Positions 33,679-44,659 of a stretch of 64,000 nt of DNA are shown one piece after another. Within the stretch, counting starts at the first letter, position 1; the number at the start of each line of letters is the position of its first letter. This stretch comes from Ashinkailepas kermadecensis (Eukaryota > Arthropoda > Thecostraca > Neolepadidae), in contig JAOTOM010001574.1 of the NCBI GenBank assembly GCA_034440615.1, positions 1 through 64,000 of the forward strand, written 5' to 3'. The notes below the pieces were generated by a model. It was given only the letters and a program-made list of their open reading frames with translations. It was not told the DNA's origin and ran no database searches. Made by a program: the position numbers and the translations under genes.

Positions 33679-34938
33679 CCTTAGGAAAATCCTGACTGGG
33701 GTGAGTTCCGCCCCCAGTCGTTTTGCGCATGCTGTTTCTTGAATCCGCCGTGGTAGGAACGTGAAACGCGGTGATTTTTCCCATCTTTCTCTTTTCTACT
33801 TCCTACCATAATTTTAGATACGTAGCTTTATCAGAGGCGGTTCCATGGGCAAATATTGCGAGGCACCTCCGACATATTTTTGTGGAAGCTTATGAACAGC
33901 ACATGCATCCGAATATTTTAATTGCTTTGATGTTCAGGTGACTAGCATTTGGAATTCAACTGCTCATACCACCTTGCTTGCCCAGGGAAGTGCTTGTTGG
34001 TATCACAATCATGCCAGGGGCGGATCCAATTGAGGAAGAATTGGCAACATGTGATCGGTTTCCCTACGGGGGAATAATTTATGTCACCATCTGAAAGTTG
34101 GGAGGTGGGATAAATTCAGGACAAGCGGTAATAATGCATCCCAAGCAGGAGCGAAGCCGGAATACTTTTCCAATGGTAGATCCAGGAGGTGAGAGATATT
34201 CAGGACATACCATATTCACACGACTGCAATCAATGCCGCGGCGAGTGTAGCACTTGTTAGTGACGGATGAAGGATGGAGAGCAGTAAACTCAGGACAAAC
34301 CATTGAAGTAAGTCGCACGCGGTGGCCGAGTCAGCAGACTGTGGCCACTTGCGAATCATTGTAGTAGCCTTCCCATTCAGGCCTCTCGGGATCCTCCCTA
34401 ATATAATTCCCCGGCGACGCCTCCGGTCAAAAACTTCAGGGCAAATGCTGATATTGTGTACGAATGACACAATAACACGTACTTATGGCACTGACTGCAA
34501 ATAAGGACTAACCACAATGAACTAATGAAATGTCCCGTCACAATGACATGAAATGAACTAAAGGACCAATCACAATGGACGACCACTCCTGAGTCTCCTG
34601 GCTACGCCATTGGCTGCTTGATACAACATGTATGGACATTCAGTAGTGCTTTCGACCATTTGGAAAGATTTATGCCGACCCATGCGAAATCTTATCCATG
34701 CAAAATACAAAAATATTCCAAATGGTGTTCAACAATTTTCCACCATTTCTTGCGTTCTAAGTTCGCCATTGTGGAAATTCCAATTTTGACCATCTGGACG
34801 TGAAGAACATACTAGTAGAATTCGCTTGAGCTATCCAGTTTTCAAATTGGCCCGATAGATTCCGAGGTCTCAGGGGGCAGAATCTGTTCATCCTCCGTAC
34901 AGATGCAGGCCTAGAGCAAGAGTACTACCATAAAAGGA
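33679..34938. mobile_element. TTAA-flanked DNA element, second family, copy 2
   Basis: The right end, inverted, reads CCTTTTATGGTAGTACTC and borders TTAA (34939-34942). The left end begins CCTTAGGAAAATCC at 33679 and no TTAA is preserved there. The interior is homologous to copy 1 (for example GCTCATACCACCTTGCTTGC near 33962 against 24281). No transposase frame is visible. Confidence 0.6.
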
Positions 34939-35029
34939 TTAATGCCTTCACGAAGTATTGTCAGTCCAATTACATGATGGGCATGCTGGGCACTTGGGCT
35001 ATTTATACTTGTACAGCCATAGCACGCTC

Positions 35030-35225
35030 TGCATACTGCACACCCCGGACTCTCCTCCCTGGCACGCTCTGCACGGTGCACACCCCGGCCTCTCCTCATT
35101 GGCACGCTCTGCACGGTGCACACCCCGGCCTCACCTCCCTGGCACGCTCTGCACGGTGCACACCCCGGCCTCACCTCCCTGGCACGCTCTGCACGGTGCA
35201 CTCCCCGGCCTCGCCTCACTGGCAT
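35030..35225 (+). repeat. Tandem repeat, 40-bp unit, about 5 copies
   Basis: GGCACGCTCTGCACGGTGCA recurs at 35061, 35101, 35141 and 35181, a 40-bp period. Confidence 0.95.
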
Positions 35226-35308
35226 ATGGTTTCACCGGAAGACGACACCGATCTATAATTGCGAATCGAGAATGTGCAACCCAGTGATCGTTATTGCTGG
35301 CATGTGTC

Positions 35309-35590
35309 CCCACTGTGCCGTGCACATGTGTCACCACCGTGCTGTGCACATGTGTCACCACCGTGCCGTGCACATGTGTCACCATCGTGCCGTGCACATG
35401 TGTCACCACCGTGCCGTGCACATGTGTCACCATCGTGCCGTGCACATGTGTCACCACCGTGCCGTGCACATGTGTCACCATCGTGCTGTGCACATGTGTC
35501 ACCACCGTGCTGTGCACATGTGTCACCATCGTGCTGTGCACATGTGTGCACCATCGTGCAGTGCACATGTGTGCCGTGCACATGTATGTC
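35309..35590 (+). repeat. Tandem repeat, 24-bp unit with 48-bp higher order
   Basis: The unit contains GTGCACATGTGTCACC and recurs every 24 bp. In the middle of the array CACCACCG and CACCATCG alternate strictly, so the real unit of recent growth is 48 bp. Every unit holds the palindrome GTGCAC. Confidence 0.95.
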
Positions 35591-35821
35591 CTGCATGTTG
35601 ACGATACTTCTACTTTGCTGAAGGAATTATCACCTGCAGTCGCTATTGACAATCCCAACGCCGTAAACCCGCGGACAGTGCACGTGAAAACTTCCCGGTG
35701 GCAAACTTTCATCTTCCGTGATCCAGTTATTACAAACCTAGGCAGGTGCATACGTAATTAGAACCAGGCGACGTCGACTGAGCACAGTCATCGTTTGATG
35801 CTCTCCGCTCACGAAGACAGG

Positions 35822-36190
35822 AAGCGTGCAACGTCTGCACAGCCGAGAGGTGTGATCAGAGTCGGCGTCCTGGGACTGAGCCGGCAGGGTGGCGGCCGGG
35901 CGGCGTCTGCACAGCCGAGAGGTGTGATCAGAGTCGGCGTCCTGGGACTGAGCCGGCAGGGTGGCGGCCGGGCGGCGTCTGCACAGCCGAGAGGTGTGAT
36001 CAGAGTCGGCGTCCTGGGACTGAGCCGGCAGGGTGGCGGCCGTGCGGCGTCTGCACAGCCGAGAGGTGTGATCAGAGTCGGCGTCCTGGGACTGAGCCGG
36101 CAGGGTGGCGGCCGTGCGGCGTCTGCACAGCCGAGAGGTGTGATCAGAGTCGGCGTTCTGGGACTGAGCCGGCAGGGCGGTGTCCGTTAC
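35822..36190 (+). repeat. Tandem repeat, 72-bp unit, about 5 copies
   Basis: The unit contains GTCTGCACAGCCGAGAGGTG and GGGACTGAGCCGGCAGGG. Copies are almost identical. Because 72 is divisible by three, an ORF from 35795 passes through with a 24-residue repeat. No other evidence supports coding. Confidence 0.95.
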
Positions 36191-36517
36191 CTGTTCTTAG
36201 CCGTCGTCCGTGCACCAGGTTTTGCCACCTTCACAGTTCAGATGATGCCACCTTCACAGTTCAGATGATGTCACCTTCACAGTTCAGTTCACCTGCACAG
36301 TTCAGAGATGTCTCCACTTATGTTTCATGCATCGATAAACTTACTTCAATGCCTGAATTATTGTAGTTATTTATTTAGGATGGCAAGCATGAGAAGGCAA
36401 ACCGCATGCACCTTTTAAGCACGAAGATATGCAACTCATTTCGGCCACACTCATGATCTGTTAAAAAATGTGTCGCACTGGTTTCAGAGGGTCAACTGAT
36501 ATTGTTGATGCATCTGT

Positions 36518-36787
36518 ATGTGCGAGCCTAAGGTGCCCTCTGGCGATTATTTCGCGACCGTCTCAAATGAGATCGATCCACGACCCGGAGTTGAAGATGT
36601 CGATAACCGCCGTGCCGAGAAATGTTTACCTTTGGCCTACCCTGGAGTACAACTGGTTGGTCGAACGCTAAACAATCAGGTGCTGTTACATCTGCTTGGT
36701 GACAAGCAATGCGTTAGCTCCAGTCTCTCGGCTCTGTCGTCTCAATTGGGAGTGAAGTGGCGAGATGTGGCCATCTCTCCCCTCTGA
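36518..36787 (+). CDS. Unrecognised 89-codon ORF
   Basis: The frame begins with ATG and has a mixed, protein-like composition (KVPSGDYFATVSNEI, CLPLAYPGVQLVGRTLNNQV, LHLLGDKQCVSSSLSALSS, LGVKWRDVAISPL). I do not recognise a family. No signal peptide, membrane segment or convincing flanking splice sites are seen. A further frame continues just downstream in another phase. It could be a chance ORF, an orphan exon or a transposon scrap. Confidence 0.25.
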   Translation: MCEPKVPSGDYFATVSNEIDPRPGVEDVDNRRAEKCLPLAYPGVQLVGRTLNNQVLLHLLGDKQCVSSSLSALSSQLGVKWRDVAISPL

Positions 36788-38089
36788 TCAGAAGGCTACC
36801 AAAATGCTCTCGGCAGGCAAGGGTTGATAGATGTCCCTGGAGCACCCCTCTATTTCTCTTCAGTAGCCTCAACAACTATGCTTCAGATAGCTGCAATTCT
36901 GGGTTTGTGGTGATTCATGAACAAGTGCACTTAGTTAGGCATCTTCGTGGTTAAATGACAACCGCAGAAAAAGCACCGCTTATATTCCTCTAAAAGCCTC
37001 ACAAAACCAGATTAGCCCCGCCCTAAGGTGTCACGAAGCCCAAATCCGACAACGAAAAAGCAGAAACAAATATGCCACCACGTGTAAGTCCACTCAAGTA
37101 AAATCATGTAAGTATGATTATCCGTTTGCATGGCATCTCTCTTATCTGTGGTTGGGGCTTTGCTCAGTTCGCGTTCCGTAATCCATTTACTTACGATAGT
37201 TAATAGACAAATTTCACGTAATTTGGTTGAAAAAAATAAACGGTAATAATACTTCGTAGACAAAACTGAAATATTGTTATCATAGGAGAACCATTTACAG
37301 CATAGCTTAACAATTTCACTTAGGGGTTGCCATCGATTTAAAAACCTTCTCGTAGCAGTGACGTCACATATGTTGAGCCTCAAAGCGGCCAAGCTCAAAA
37401 CGTACAGGGAACCATACGTTGAATTATTCCATGCAAGGTTTTTCAACCGACTCGCGTCATAGATACTAAGGCGAGGGCTTGTGATACTGAAATGTTACCA
37501 ATTTTAACGAAAATATGCTTGGAAGGGTAGGTAATCGATTATGGTGGTCATACAGCAACTAACATTTGTGCTTCAAATCCGGCGCAATGCGGTGCATACA
37601 GATGTCATAGCATACCTTCAAGCAGTATTGTGATGGAACAGAGTGGGTAAGATGACTGCTCCAATTACTGCAAAATATTGATGATGTCCATGGAGATTTT
37701 TCAAAAAGGGACTGCAATCAAATGACAAATTGCAGGGAGTATTTTTGGCTATACTCTATGGATTTTAGACAAGGTGCACATGTTTTCAGGTTGATCTTTA
37801 CATGGAATGCCAGGCATGTTGTGGAATTTTAACTAGCTTCCTTGCAAGAAGATATACATTGTGCATGTGTAACAGTTCATGCAATCAATTATCAATAGGT
37901 GTAGGCAGACATGATCAGCTACCTGTAGGTGTGGGCTGACGTGATCAATAATATGTAAATAGGTAGTTGAAGAGCAACATAATCGGTGATCAGCAGGTGT
38001 AGGCCAATGTCATCCAACATCTTCAAGCAGCATTTTGATGATGCAAAGTGAGTAAGATGCCCTCTGCAACTGCTGGCATATTTTATGAT
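36788..38089. other. No gene supported
   Basis: AT-rich unique sequence. A roughly 90-bp stretch near 37595-37685 recurs in weaker form near 38005-38095 (CTTCAAGCAG...GTAAGATG). No coding or RNA signal. Confidence 0.3.
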
Positions 38090-38520
38090 ATTGCGTTAGG
38101 CGTCAGACGCAATGTTAATGCCGACATCGGGGGATCTCCAGTAAAGAAATAAAATAGGTAGGTTCCTGATGCCATTCAAGAACTCTTAAATATGCGCTCG
38201 TGACAAGCGCGCCCGGATGCTCACTAGTGTGTGCGCGAACAATATAGTTACAATTTATGAGACTCTGTCTCCATAAGATATGATGCGTAGTGCATTTATG
38301 AAAGTTGGCTTGCCTTCAGACGCAATTTCATTGCCACTTACAGTGATATATTGCGAATATTGTTACTTTGCGTTTGTCTTCTGGAACTATTTTCCACCAT
38401 AGACGGCGGGCCGCCGGCGCGGCGGCGACGCCCGCGGCCCGCGGCTCGTCCCCGACCGCCCGTCATTCATAATCTGGCAGGGCGCGGAACCGTACCTCGA
38501 ATGTTAATGGTCCCCAACGC
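38090..38520 (+). repeat. Duplicated segment, left copy
   Basis: This segment recurs at 39577-39990: GTTAGGCGTCAGACGCAATG, CGGGGGATCTCCAG, GGTAGGTTCCTGATGCCATT and GCGCGCCCGGATG appear in the same order in both. The two copies flank the roughly 180-bp satellite. Its only long frame starts with TTG and lacks an ATG, so I do not call a gene. Confidence 0.85.
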
Positions 38521-38639
38521 CAAGGTTACATTACAATGTAGTTCTTCGATTTGTGGACATTCGTTGTCTGTTGTGTTGATAATGCGGCAAACAATTACAA
38601 ATTCGTGCATAGCTCACTGATGGCCTTATTTTTTTGGTC

Positions 38640-39576
38640 CAATTCCAAACATAACTTTTCATGACCGCAACTGAGCTTAACGTTCGACGAATTCATGGCA
38701 TTATAGCACAGCGCTGCGACTTTTTAAAATTCCTCGCCAGCTTATCTGATATTGTAGCAAACAATTATAAATTCGTGGATACGGAACCCACGACTAGGAC
38801 CGCCGCCAGGGTCGCTAGTTATCGATTATAAAATCAAATTGATACGTTTTTTGTAAAAGTGCCTTACTGGGGTAATCAACTTCAGATGTTCTTCTTTACA
38901 TGTATCGTATTCCGGATGTGCTCGCGCGAAAATTGATGTCCGCATTTTTGGGTTGAAAGTAGCACGTCGTCAATCCACTGATGTTGCAAATCGCATCAAA
39001 GACGGCATCGTTTTGAGGGTCTAAATCCCAAACCGAATTTTTATACAACCTGACCGCAACTGAACTTAATGTTCGCCGAATTCATGACATTATAACGCAG
39101 TGCTGTGACCTTTTAAGATTCGTGGCCCGTTTTCTTGATATCGCGGCAAACAATTACACATTCGTGGATGGATCAATGACGGCATTATTTTGGGAGTCCA
39201 AATCCCGAAGCGATATTTTTCAACAAGATGATCGCAACTAAGCTTAACATTCACCGAATTCATGACATTATAACGCAGTGCTGTGACCTTTTGAGATTCG
39301 TGACCCGTTCTCTTGATATTGCGGCAAGCAGTTACAAATTCGTGGGCTGATCAATGACGGCATTGTTTTGGGGGTCCAAATCCCGAACCGAATTTTTCAA
39401 CAAAATGACCGCAACTGAGCGTAATAGTCGCCGAATTCATGGTATTATAAGGCAGTGCTGCGACTTTTTTTTTAGATTCGTGACTCGTTTTCTTGATATC
39501 GCGGCAAACAATTACAAATTCGTGAATGGATCAATGACGGCATTATTTTGGGGGTCCAAATCCCGAAGCTAATTTT
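38640..39576 (+). repeat. Satellite, unit about 175-181 bp, 4-5 copies
   Basis: CGCAACTGAGCTTAACGTTC-like text recurs near 38670, 39049, 39230 and 39405, each followed by GAATTCATGRCATTATA and TTCTTGATATYGCGGCAA. The first copy is separated from the rest by about 200 bp of other sequence. One further degraded copy lies at 41085-41215. Confidence 0.85.
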
Positions 39577-39990
39577 GTTAGGCGTCAGACGCAATGTTAA
39601 TGCGGACATCGGGGGATCTCCAGAAAAGAAAGAAAACAGGTAGGTTCCTGATGCCATTCAAGGACTCTGAAATATGCGCCCGCGACAAGCGCGCCCGGAT
39701 GTTCACTAGTACGTGCGCGAAGAATATAGTTACAATTTATGAGGCTCTATCTCCATAAAATCTTATGCGAAGTGCATTTATAAAAGTTAGCTTGGCTTCA
39801 GACGCTAATTTCATTTCCACTTACAGTGATATATTGCGCATATTGTTACTTTGCGTACTGGCTTATGGAACTATTTTCCACCATAGCCGGCGGGCCCCGC
39901 GGCCCGCGGCCCGTCCCCGGCTGCCCGACATTCAGTGGCGGGGCGCGCTTGGGGGCGCGGACCATTCCCTGAATGTTAATGGGCCCCAAC
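39577..39990 (+). repeat. Duplicated segment, right copy
   Basis: This is a diverged copy of 38090-38520 with a shorter GC-rich stretch near 39890-39930. An ATG-started frame at 39765 runs for 107 codons through both duplicated and unique sequence. The equivalent frame in the left copy is closed early, which argues against a conserved gene. Confidence 0.85.
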
Positions 39991-40344
39991 GCCAAAGTTA
40001 CAGGTATATTTTCATATTTGAAGCGAAAGGCAATGTGCCTGGCATGAGTTCCGCCACCACTGGAGTTGAGCCAGACAGGTTTTCTTGATATTTTTAAAGA
40101 ACATTACGCTTATGGGCTTTGAATGGAAAGAATGCATCTACAACCGTGAATTTCACCTACACCATTTTGGCGTGGCAGAGTCGATGTTGCTTAGTATTGT
40201 TGAAGGGTGGAACTTTACTTTTTGTCGTGCCACCTCTCGGCTGCCCTACGGATACTCTGGACAGCAACCGTCGGCGCTTGACCTGCATCGAGCCATGCCA
40301 GAACCTCAATAATGCCGGAAAGCTTCATGTTGAAAGTTTAAAAA

Positions 40345-40715
40345 TGGCATGGTTAGATATCGTTGAAAGTAGTCAAGTATGGCATCAGAAGACAGCTGAT
40401 TTTATGCCGGTTTATTTGGGATAATTGGCAATTAATTCGCTACTGTAGAACATCTGATATGCAATTAAAAGGAATACAATATGATAAATCGAGACAGAAA
40501 TCCTGGAATTGGGTGCAAAAGTCAAAGGGTTAGATATATATAAAAGTAGTCGAGTGTGGCATCAGAAGGCAGCTGATTTTATGTCAGTTTATTTGAGACC
40601 ATTTGAAATTAATTCGATAATGTAGAACATCTGATATACAATTTAAAGGAATACAATGTGATAACTTGGGACACAAATTCTGGAATTGAGTGCAAAAGTG
40701 ACAGGGTTCACCCTT
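40345..40715 (+). repeat. Tandem duplication, unit about 185 bp, two copies
   Basis: The first copy contains GGCATCAGAAGACAGCTGAT and GTAGAACATCTGATATGCAA. The second contains GGCATCAGAAGGCAGCTGAT and GTAGAACATCTGATATACAA about 185 bp later. Confidence 0.85.
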
Positions 40716-41084
40716 CATGGAAGTTATTCAAGATGATATAAAAATGTAGCGCGTTCGATTTTCGTTTAGTTAAGAACATTGGAAATTGTCAGCACATGAC
40801 ACAGAAGATGTATGATACGTTTTTATTACAAGATGTTGAGTGGCCAATTGCTCCCATTTCACTTTACGGGCAAAGTGACAGGGTGAAATGATTTGATAAT
40901 AAAACGAACTACACATCATAAGAGAGCTTGTTTCAATGTTGTTCAAATTTGACTATTGGAAATTACTTGCACCTCCTCTAGAAACAAGAATATAGCATTA
41001 ATCATAGCAAGCCCACTCTGGTGGTGTTCTTTCACAAACCCACCACCAGAGCGGCGCCACCGGTATTATGTCCGCTCATGACGC

Positions 41085-41215
41085 CTAAAGTTTCAACAAA
41101 ATTATCGCAACTAAGCTTAACGTTCGCCGAATTCATGGCATTACAAGGCATTGCTGCGACTTTTTTTACATGTATTGCGTGGTTTCTTGGTATTGTTGAA
41201 TTTATGACATTGTCG
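41085..41215 (+). repeat. Degraded outlying copy of the roughly 180-bp satellite
   Basis: ATCGCAACTAAGCTTAACGT and CGCCGAATTCATGGCATTAC match the satellite unit of 38640-39576. The second half is more diverged. Confidence 0.75.
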
Positions 41216-43244
41216 GGCCGCTCTGCCTATAGTTTCCCCCGCCGGCTGATTGGCGGCGCTAGTTTCGCCGCCCGACGGCCGGTGGCTAATGTCCTCGCTT
41301 GACGCGTAACGGATGGAGATAATACGAAAAGGGATGACTATGAAATATAAAATTGAAGTGATTCATTAGCTAGAACCGCTATGGATTTTAGATGGAGGGC
41401 AAGGATTGTTGGCATAATTTGTATATGGAATGTCAGTCATATTGTGGAATTTCACTCAGCTTGAGAAAAGCATTACAAGTATACTACTGCTGCGGTTTCT
41501 GCAGTTTTTTTGTGCAAAATGTAATAGCAGTCTGGCAATATTGTGCTTTAAGATATTGTGCACGAGACAAATTGTGCATACATTTTACCGGCATGAAGCA
41601 AAGTGGTCAGGTTTGGCTATGTCAGGTTAGGTTAGGTTAGGTTTTTTATCTTGAATTTTTGGTTACATTATTTTTTCTTAAAGAAAGGGTAGGCCATTTT
41701 ACATTGAGTTTCATTTTTCGAGTGAAATATTTTAGAGCAAAAATTGCTGGAATTTTGTGCCTTTTTTATTATTTTTTCCATGAGAGGGAAGGTTATGTTA
41801 GGTAAGGGTATATTACACTTTTCCTTTTTTGCATACTTTTTCTGCTATATTACCCATCTCCAAGCCAATTTTTGATGTTTGATGTCCCTCCAAGCAGAGA
41901 TCAACGGACTGTCTAGGCGCGTATAATCGCCCGACAACGTCCTCATCTTCTCGGCCGTCGGGAGGCCGATGAACATTGCTTCTGGTTTACTTGCAGTTGC
42001 ATTTGTATACCTCGGCACGAATAAGAATAACAGCGTCGTTTTCTACGATACATTTGCCCCTGATGATCGGACGTGATCCAAGCTAAAACTGTCGCGATTA
42101 TTACGAACTGGGAGCGTCTCAAATGGAAGATATAATGGGCGGCAGTCAAGCATTGCTGAACTCTACACATGTGACGTCACATATATTTTGATCAATCACG
42201 AAGTGAGGCATTCTGAAGCGCTTCTTTGAATTGTTTAAGTAATTCATGGATTTAAAAAAAAATGAATGCCACCATCGTCTTTAAAATAAAAATAACTAGT
42301 GAGATTTGAAAAAATACGGTTTGTCTCGACATGAAACTTGTCCATTGTTCATTGTAAATACCGACCATTTCAATAGAGAAGCATTTCTGGGTATGTCAGA
42401 CAGCAGCACGAACATCAACACTTCACTGCTCTTCGTACAATCATGTCGCTTTACGTGTGGGAGATCTGAAACAAACGAATCGCTGCTCAGTGTGACAACT
42501 GCGTTCGTGTCAGACTCGGAGCCTGCAAAAATACACCCACCAGTTAGCGGCGCCAGTTTTCACTCCGTGAAGCAATTCTCCAGGAACCTCTGCTGCGGAT
42601 ACGCGCACGCCGACGCCGCCGACGGCAGTCTGGGCCAATTGGGTGGGTCGTTAGAACGTGGTCGCGCTGCGGAGCCACTCTCACGGCCACTTCACCTGCT
42701 CATCTGTGAATGACAGATAATCAGGTGTTGTCGTTTCTGCGAACCACTACGAAATGGGACTAGCGTCTGCGACTGCGAAATAGCACTGGTACGAAACAGA
42801 CTAGACTGCGAAATAGGTCTGTTTGCGACTGCGACGTACTAGTGCCAAATAGACTAGACTGCGAAATATGACTGGTGTCACGGGCTGGCGTGTCATGGCA
42901 CGTGATGCGGTCTTTTGGTGAGGTATGTTTTACTTTCACCAGCCGGAAATGTGACGTAATAGACTTTCTGCCGGCGGCACAACCTCATGTCGCTGATGAG
43001 GCGCGAGGACTCTGGGTAGGCGCGCTCACCACCGGAAACCAAATAGCCGCACATGCTCGACCTAGATAAACCTTTGAAACAGCGTTAGAAGAAACGTTTA
43101 TTCAGGATCTAATAGCTATTGGAGATGGCATTTCCTTTGAAGCTTTTTCAACAGTCACAGTCTATGTAGTGTGCCTATGGCTTACTCTTCGCATTCAAAG
43201 AAGCGATGACTTGATGCGATTGGCATAGGCGAATTGCATAGCAT
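41216..43244. other. No gene supported
   Basis: Mixed sequence with short frames. It contains a (TTAGG)3 tract at 41627-41641 and a small CGAAATAG-type mini-repeat near 42770-42870. No coding or RNA feature was recognised. Confidence 0.3.
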
Positions 43245-43258
43245 GACATGTGCTGTGA

Positions 43259-43320
43259 TGGGCGCTAGATAACCACTAGCAGTTCAGGCGCCCTTAAGCC
43301 CAAATAAACAAACAAACAAA
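43259..43320 (+). mobile_element. Severely truncated retroposon 3' end with AAAC tail
   Basis: GACATGTGCTGTGA stands at 43245-43258 and 43321-43334. The 62-bp insert between them ends in AAATAAACAAACAAACAAA, a tail typical of SINE or LINE 3' ends. The short body (CAGTTCAGGCGCCCTTAAGC) is the only remaining family mark. Confidence 0.75.
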
Positions 43321-43334
43321 GACATGTGCTGTGA

Positions 43335-43708
43335 CGTGCATATATGCATGGTGTGGCATATGGTGTGGCATATGGTGTGGCATATGTCATAAAGTCATAA
43401 TGTTATAAAATGTTCAGACTTAAGAACCACGAGGGTCCATCCGGTGAAGTTAAGTTGTAAAGGTAAGATACCATAAACCTGGACAAAAGACACTCGTCAC
43501 CCCAACCCATACCACATCCCAAACTCCAAAGAAACAATCCAACATTCCACACACCCATCAATACCTATCTACCTCAACTATGCATCCCTATTCACTTTAT
43601 CACTGGCGTAACATACGCTTGGATCGAATTCCCCACCAATAATCTCCAAACTACATCCATACCCACTCAAAGGGGCCTGTATAGTGCACACCCACTTAGC
43701 GCACAAAT
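43335..43708. other. No gene supported
   Basis: A TGTGGCATATGG mini-repeat lies at 43351-43390. The rest is C/A-rich unique sequence, possibly a 3' extension of the neighbouring minus-strand LINE. Confidence 0.3.
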
Positions 43709-44434
43709 CTCACCGCGCCCACCACCAACTAGAACTCAAAAACAAGATTATCCAGCCTATAAAATGTGTCCAACCTTTTTTAATTACATTCAATGAGGGA
43801 TTCCCCACATCAGCAGGCAGCCTATTCCATTGATCAACCGCGCTTTGACTGAAGACCTGTTGTCTCTGAACTGTCCTACACCTTGATTTGTCCAACCTGA
43901 ATTGATGACCCCTATGTGATACTCTAAATAGATGGGCATCATTCAGATTAACCTGATCTAAACCTTTAGCGATTTAATACATTTCAAACATATCATCCCT
44001 AATCTCCTATACTTGAGTGAGTACATATCCAATGTCATAAGCCTTTCTCCATATTATGTGTTGCCTAGTCCACTGGTGAGTCTGGTGGCTTTGCGCTGCA
44101 CCCTTTCTAGCATGTCATATATTTTGAAATGAGAGCTCCATTCCTGCACATAATATTTCAAGTGGGGTCGCACATAGGCAATGTACACTTTCTTCATGAA
44201 TTCCTTGCTCTTATACCTGACACTCCTATTTATGGTTCTCAGCATTCTCATTGCCCTGTTCCTAGCTGAAATAAATTGATTTTCTGCTTTAAGGTCCCTT
44301 GAAACTAACACACCTAAATATCTTTCCTCTTCAATGACATCCAGTTGCCTACCTCCCATTGTATATCTAAAAGTCTTCCCAACGCGGTAATCTATCAAAA
44401 CTACAACTGTGTTTATGCTCCCATGGCCATGCAT
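43709..44434 (-). pseudogene. LINE ORF2 C-terminal region, minus strand
   Basis: From 44434 downward the frame reads MGGRQLDVIEEERYLGVLVS, MRMLRTINRSVRYKSKEFMK, AYVRPHLKYYVQEWSSH and LERVQRKATRLTSGLGN. A stop and frameshift near 44050 follow, and then FRLDKSRCRTVQRQQVFSQS and WNRLPADVGNPSLNVIKK to the end. This is the region after the RT catalytic core, homologous to 2990-3650 of copy 1. The element is 5' truncated, as usual for LINEs. Confidence 0.8.
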
Positions 44435-44659
44435 AGCCCAGAATTACCTACCACGTGCGTCACCTCATACATTGCACCGTCAGAAAACACCTGACATGGT
44501 CATTGGTAGGTGCTGTCTTTTAGGTACCTGGCTGTGGTTGCAGCGGGAAGTGGGATGAGTTGCAGGATATGATTCATTTTCTATATTATCATTATATCAC
44601 GACTCACTATGTTTGAAATAATGTTGCCATGAGGTGCAAATGCCACATTTTATCCATGC

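Noticed and set aside
35795..36268. 157-codon ORF with a 24-residue repeat
   Set aside because: Five near-identical 72-bp units explain it; there is no start context, splice context or recognisable non-repeat portion.
38351..38620. Secreted Arg/Pro-rich peptide-like ORF (possible antimicrobial peptide)
   Set aside because: The frame begins with TTG, has no ATG after the upstream stop, and the duplicated copy at 39577-39990 does not preserve it.
41627..41641. Telomere or chromosome end
   Set aside because: Only three TTAGG units, with ordinary sequence on both sides.
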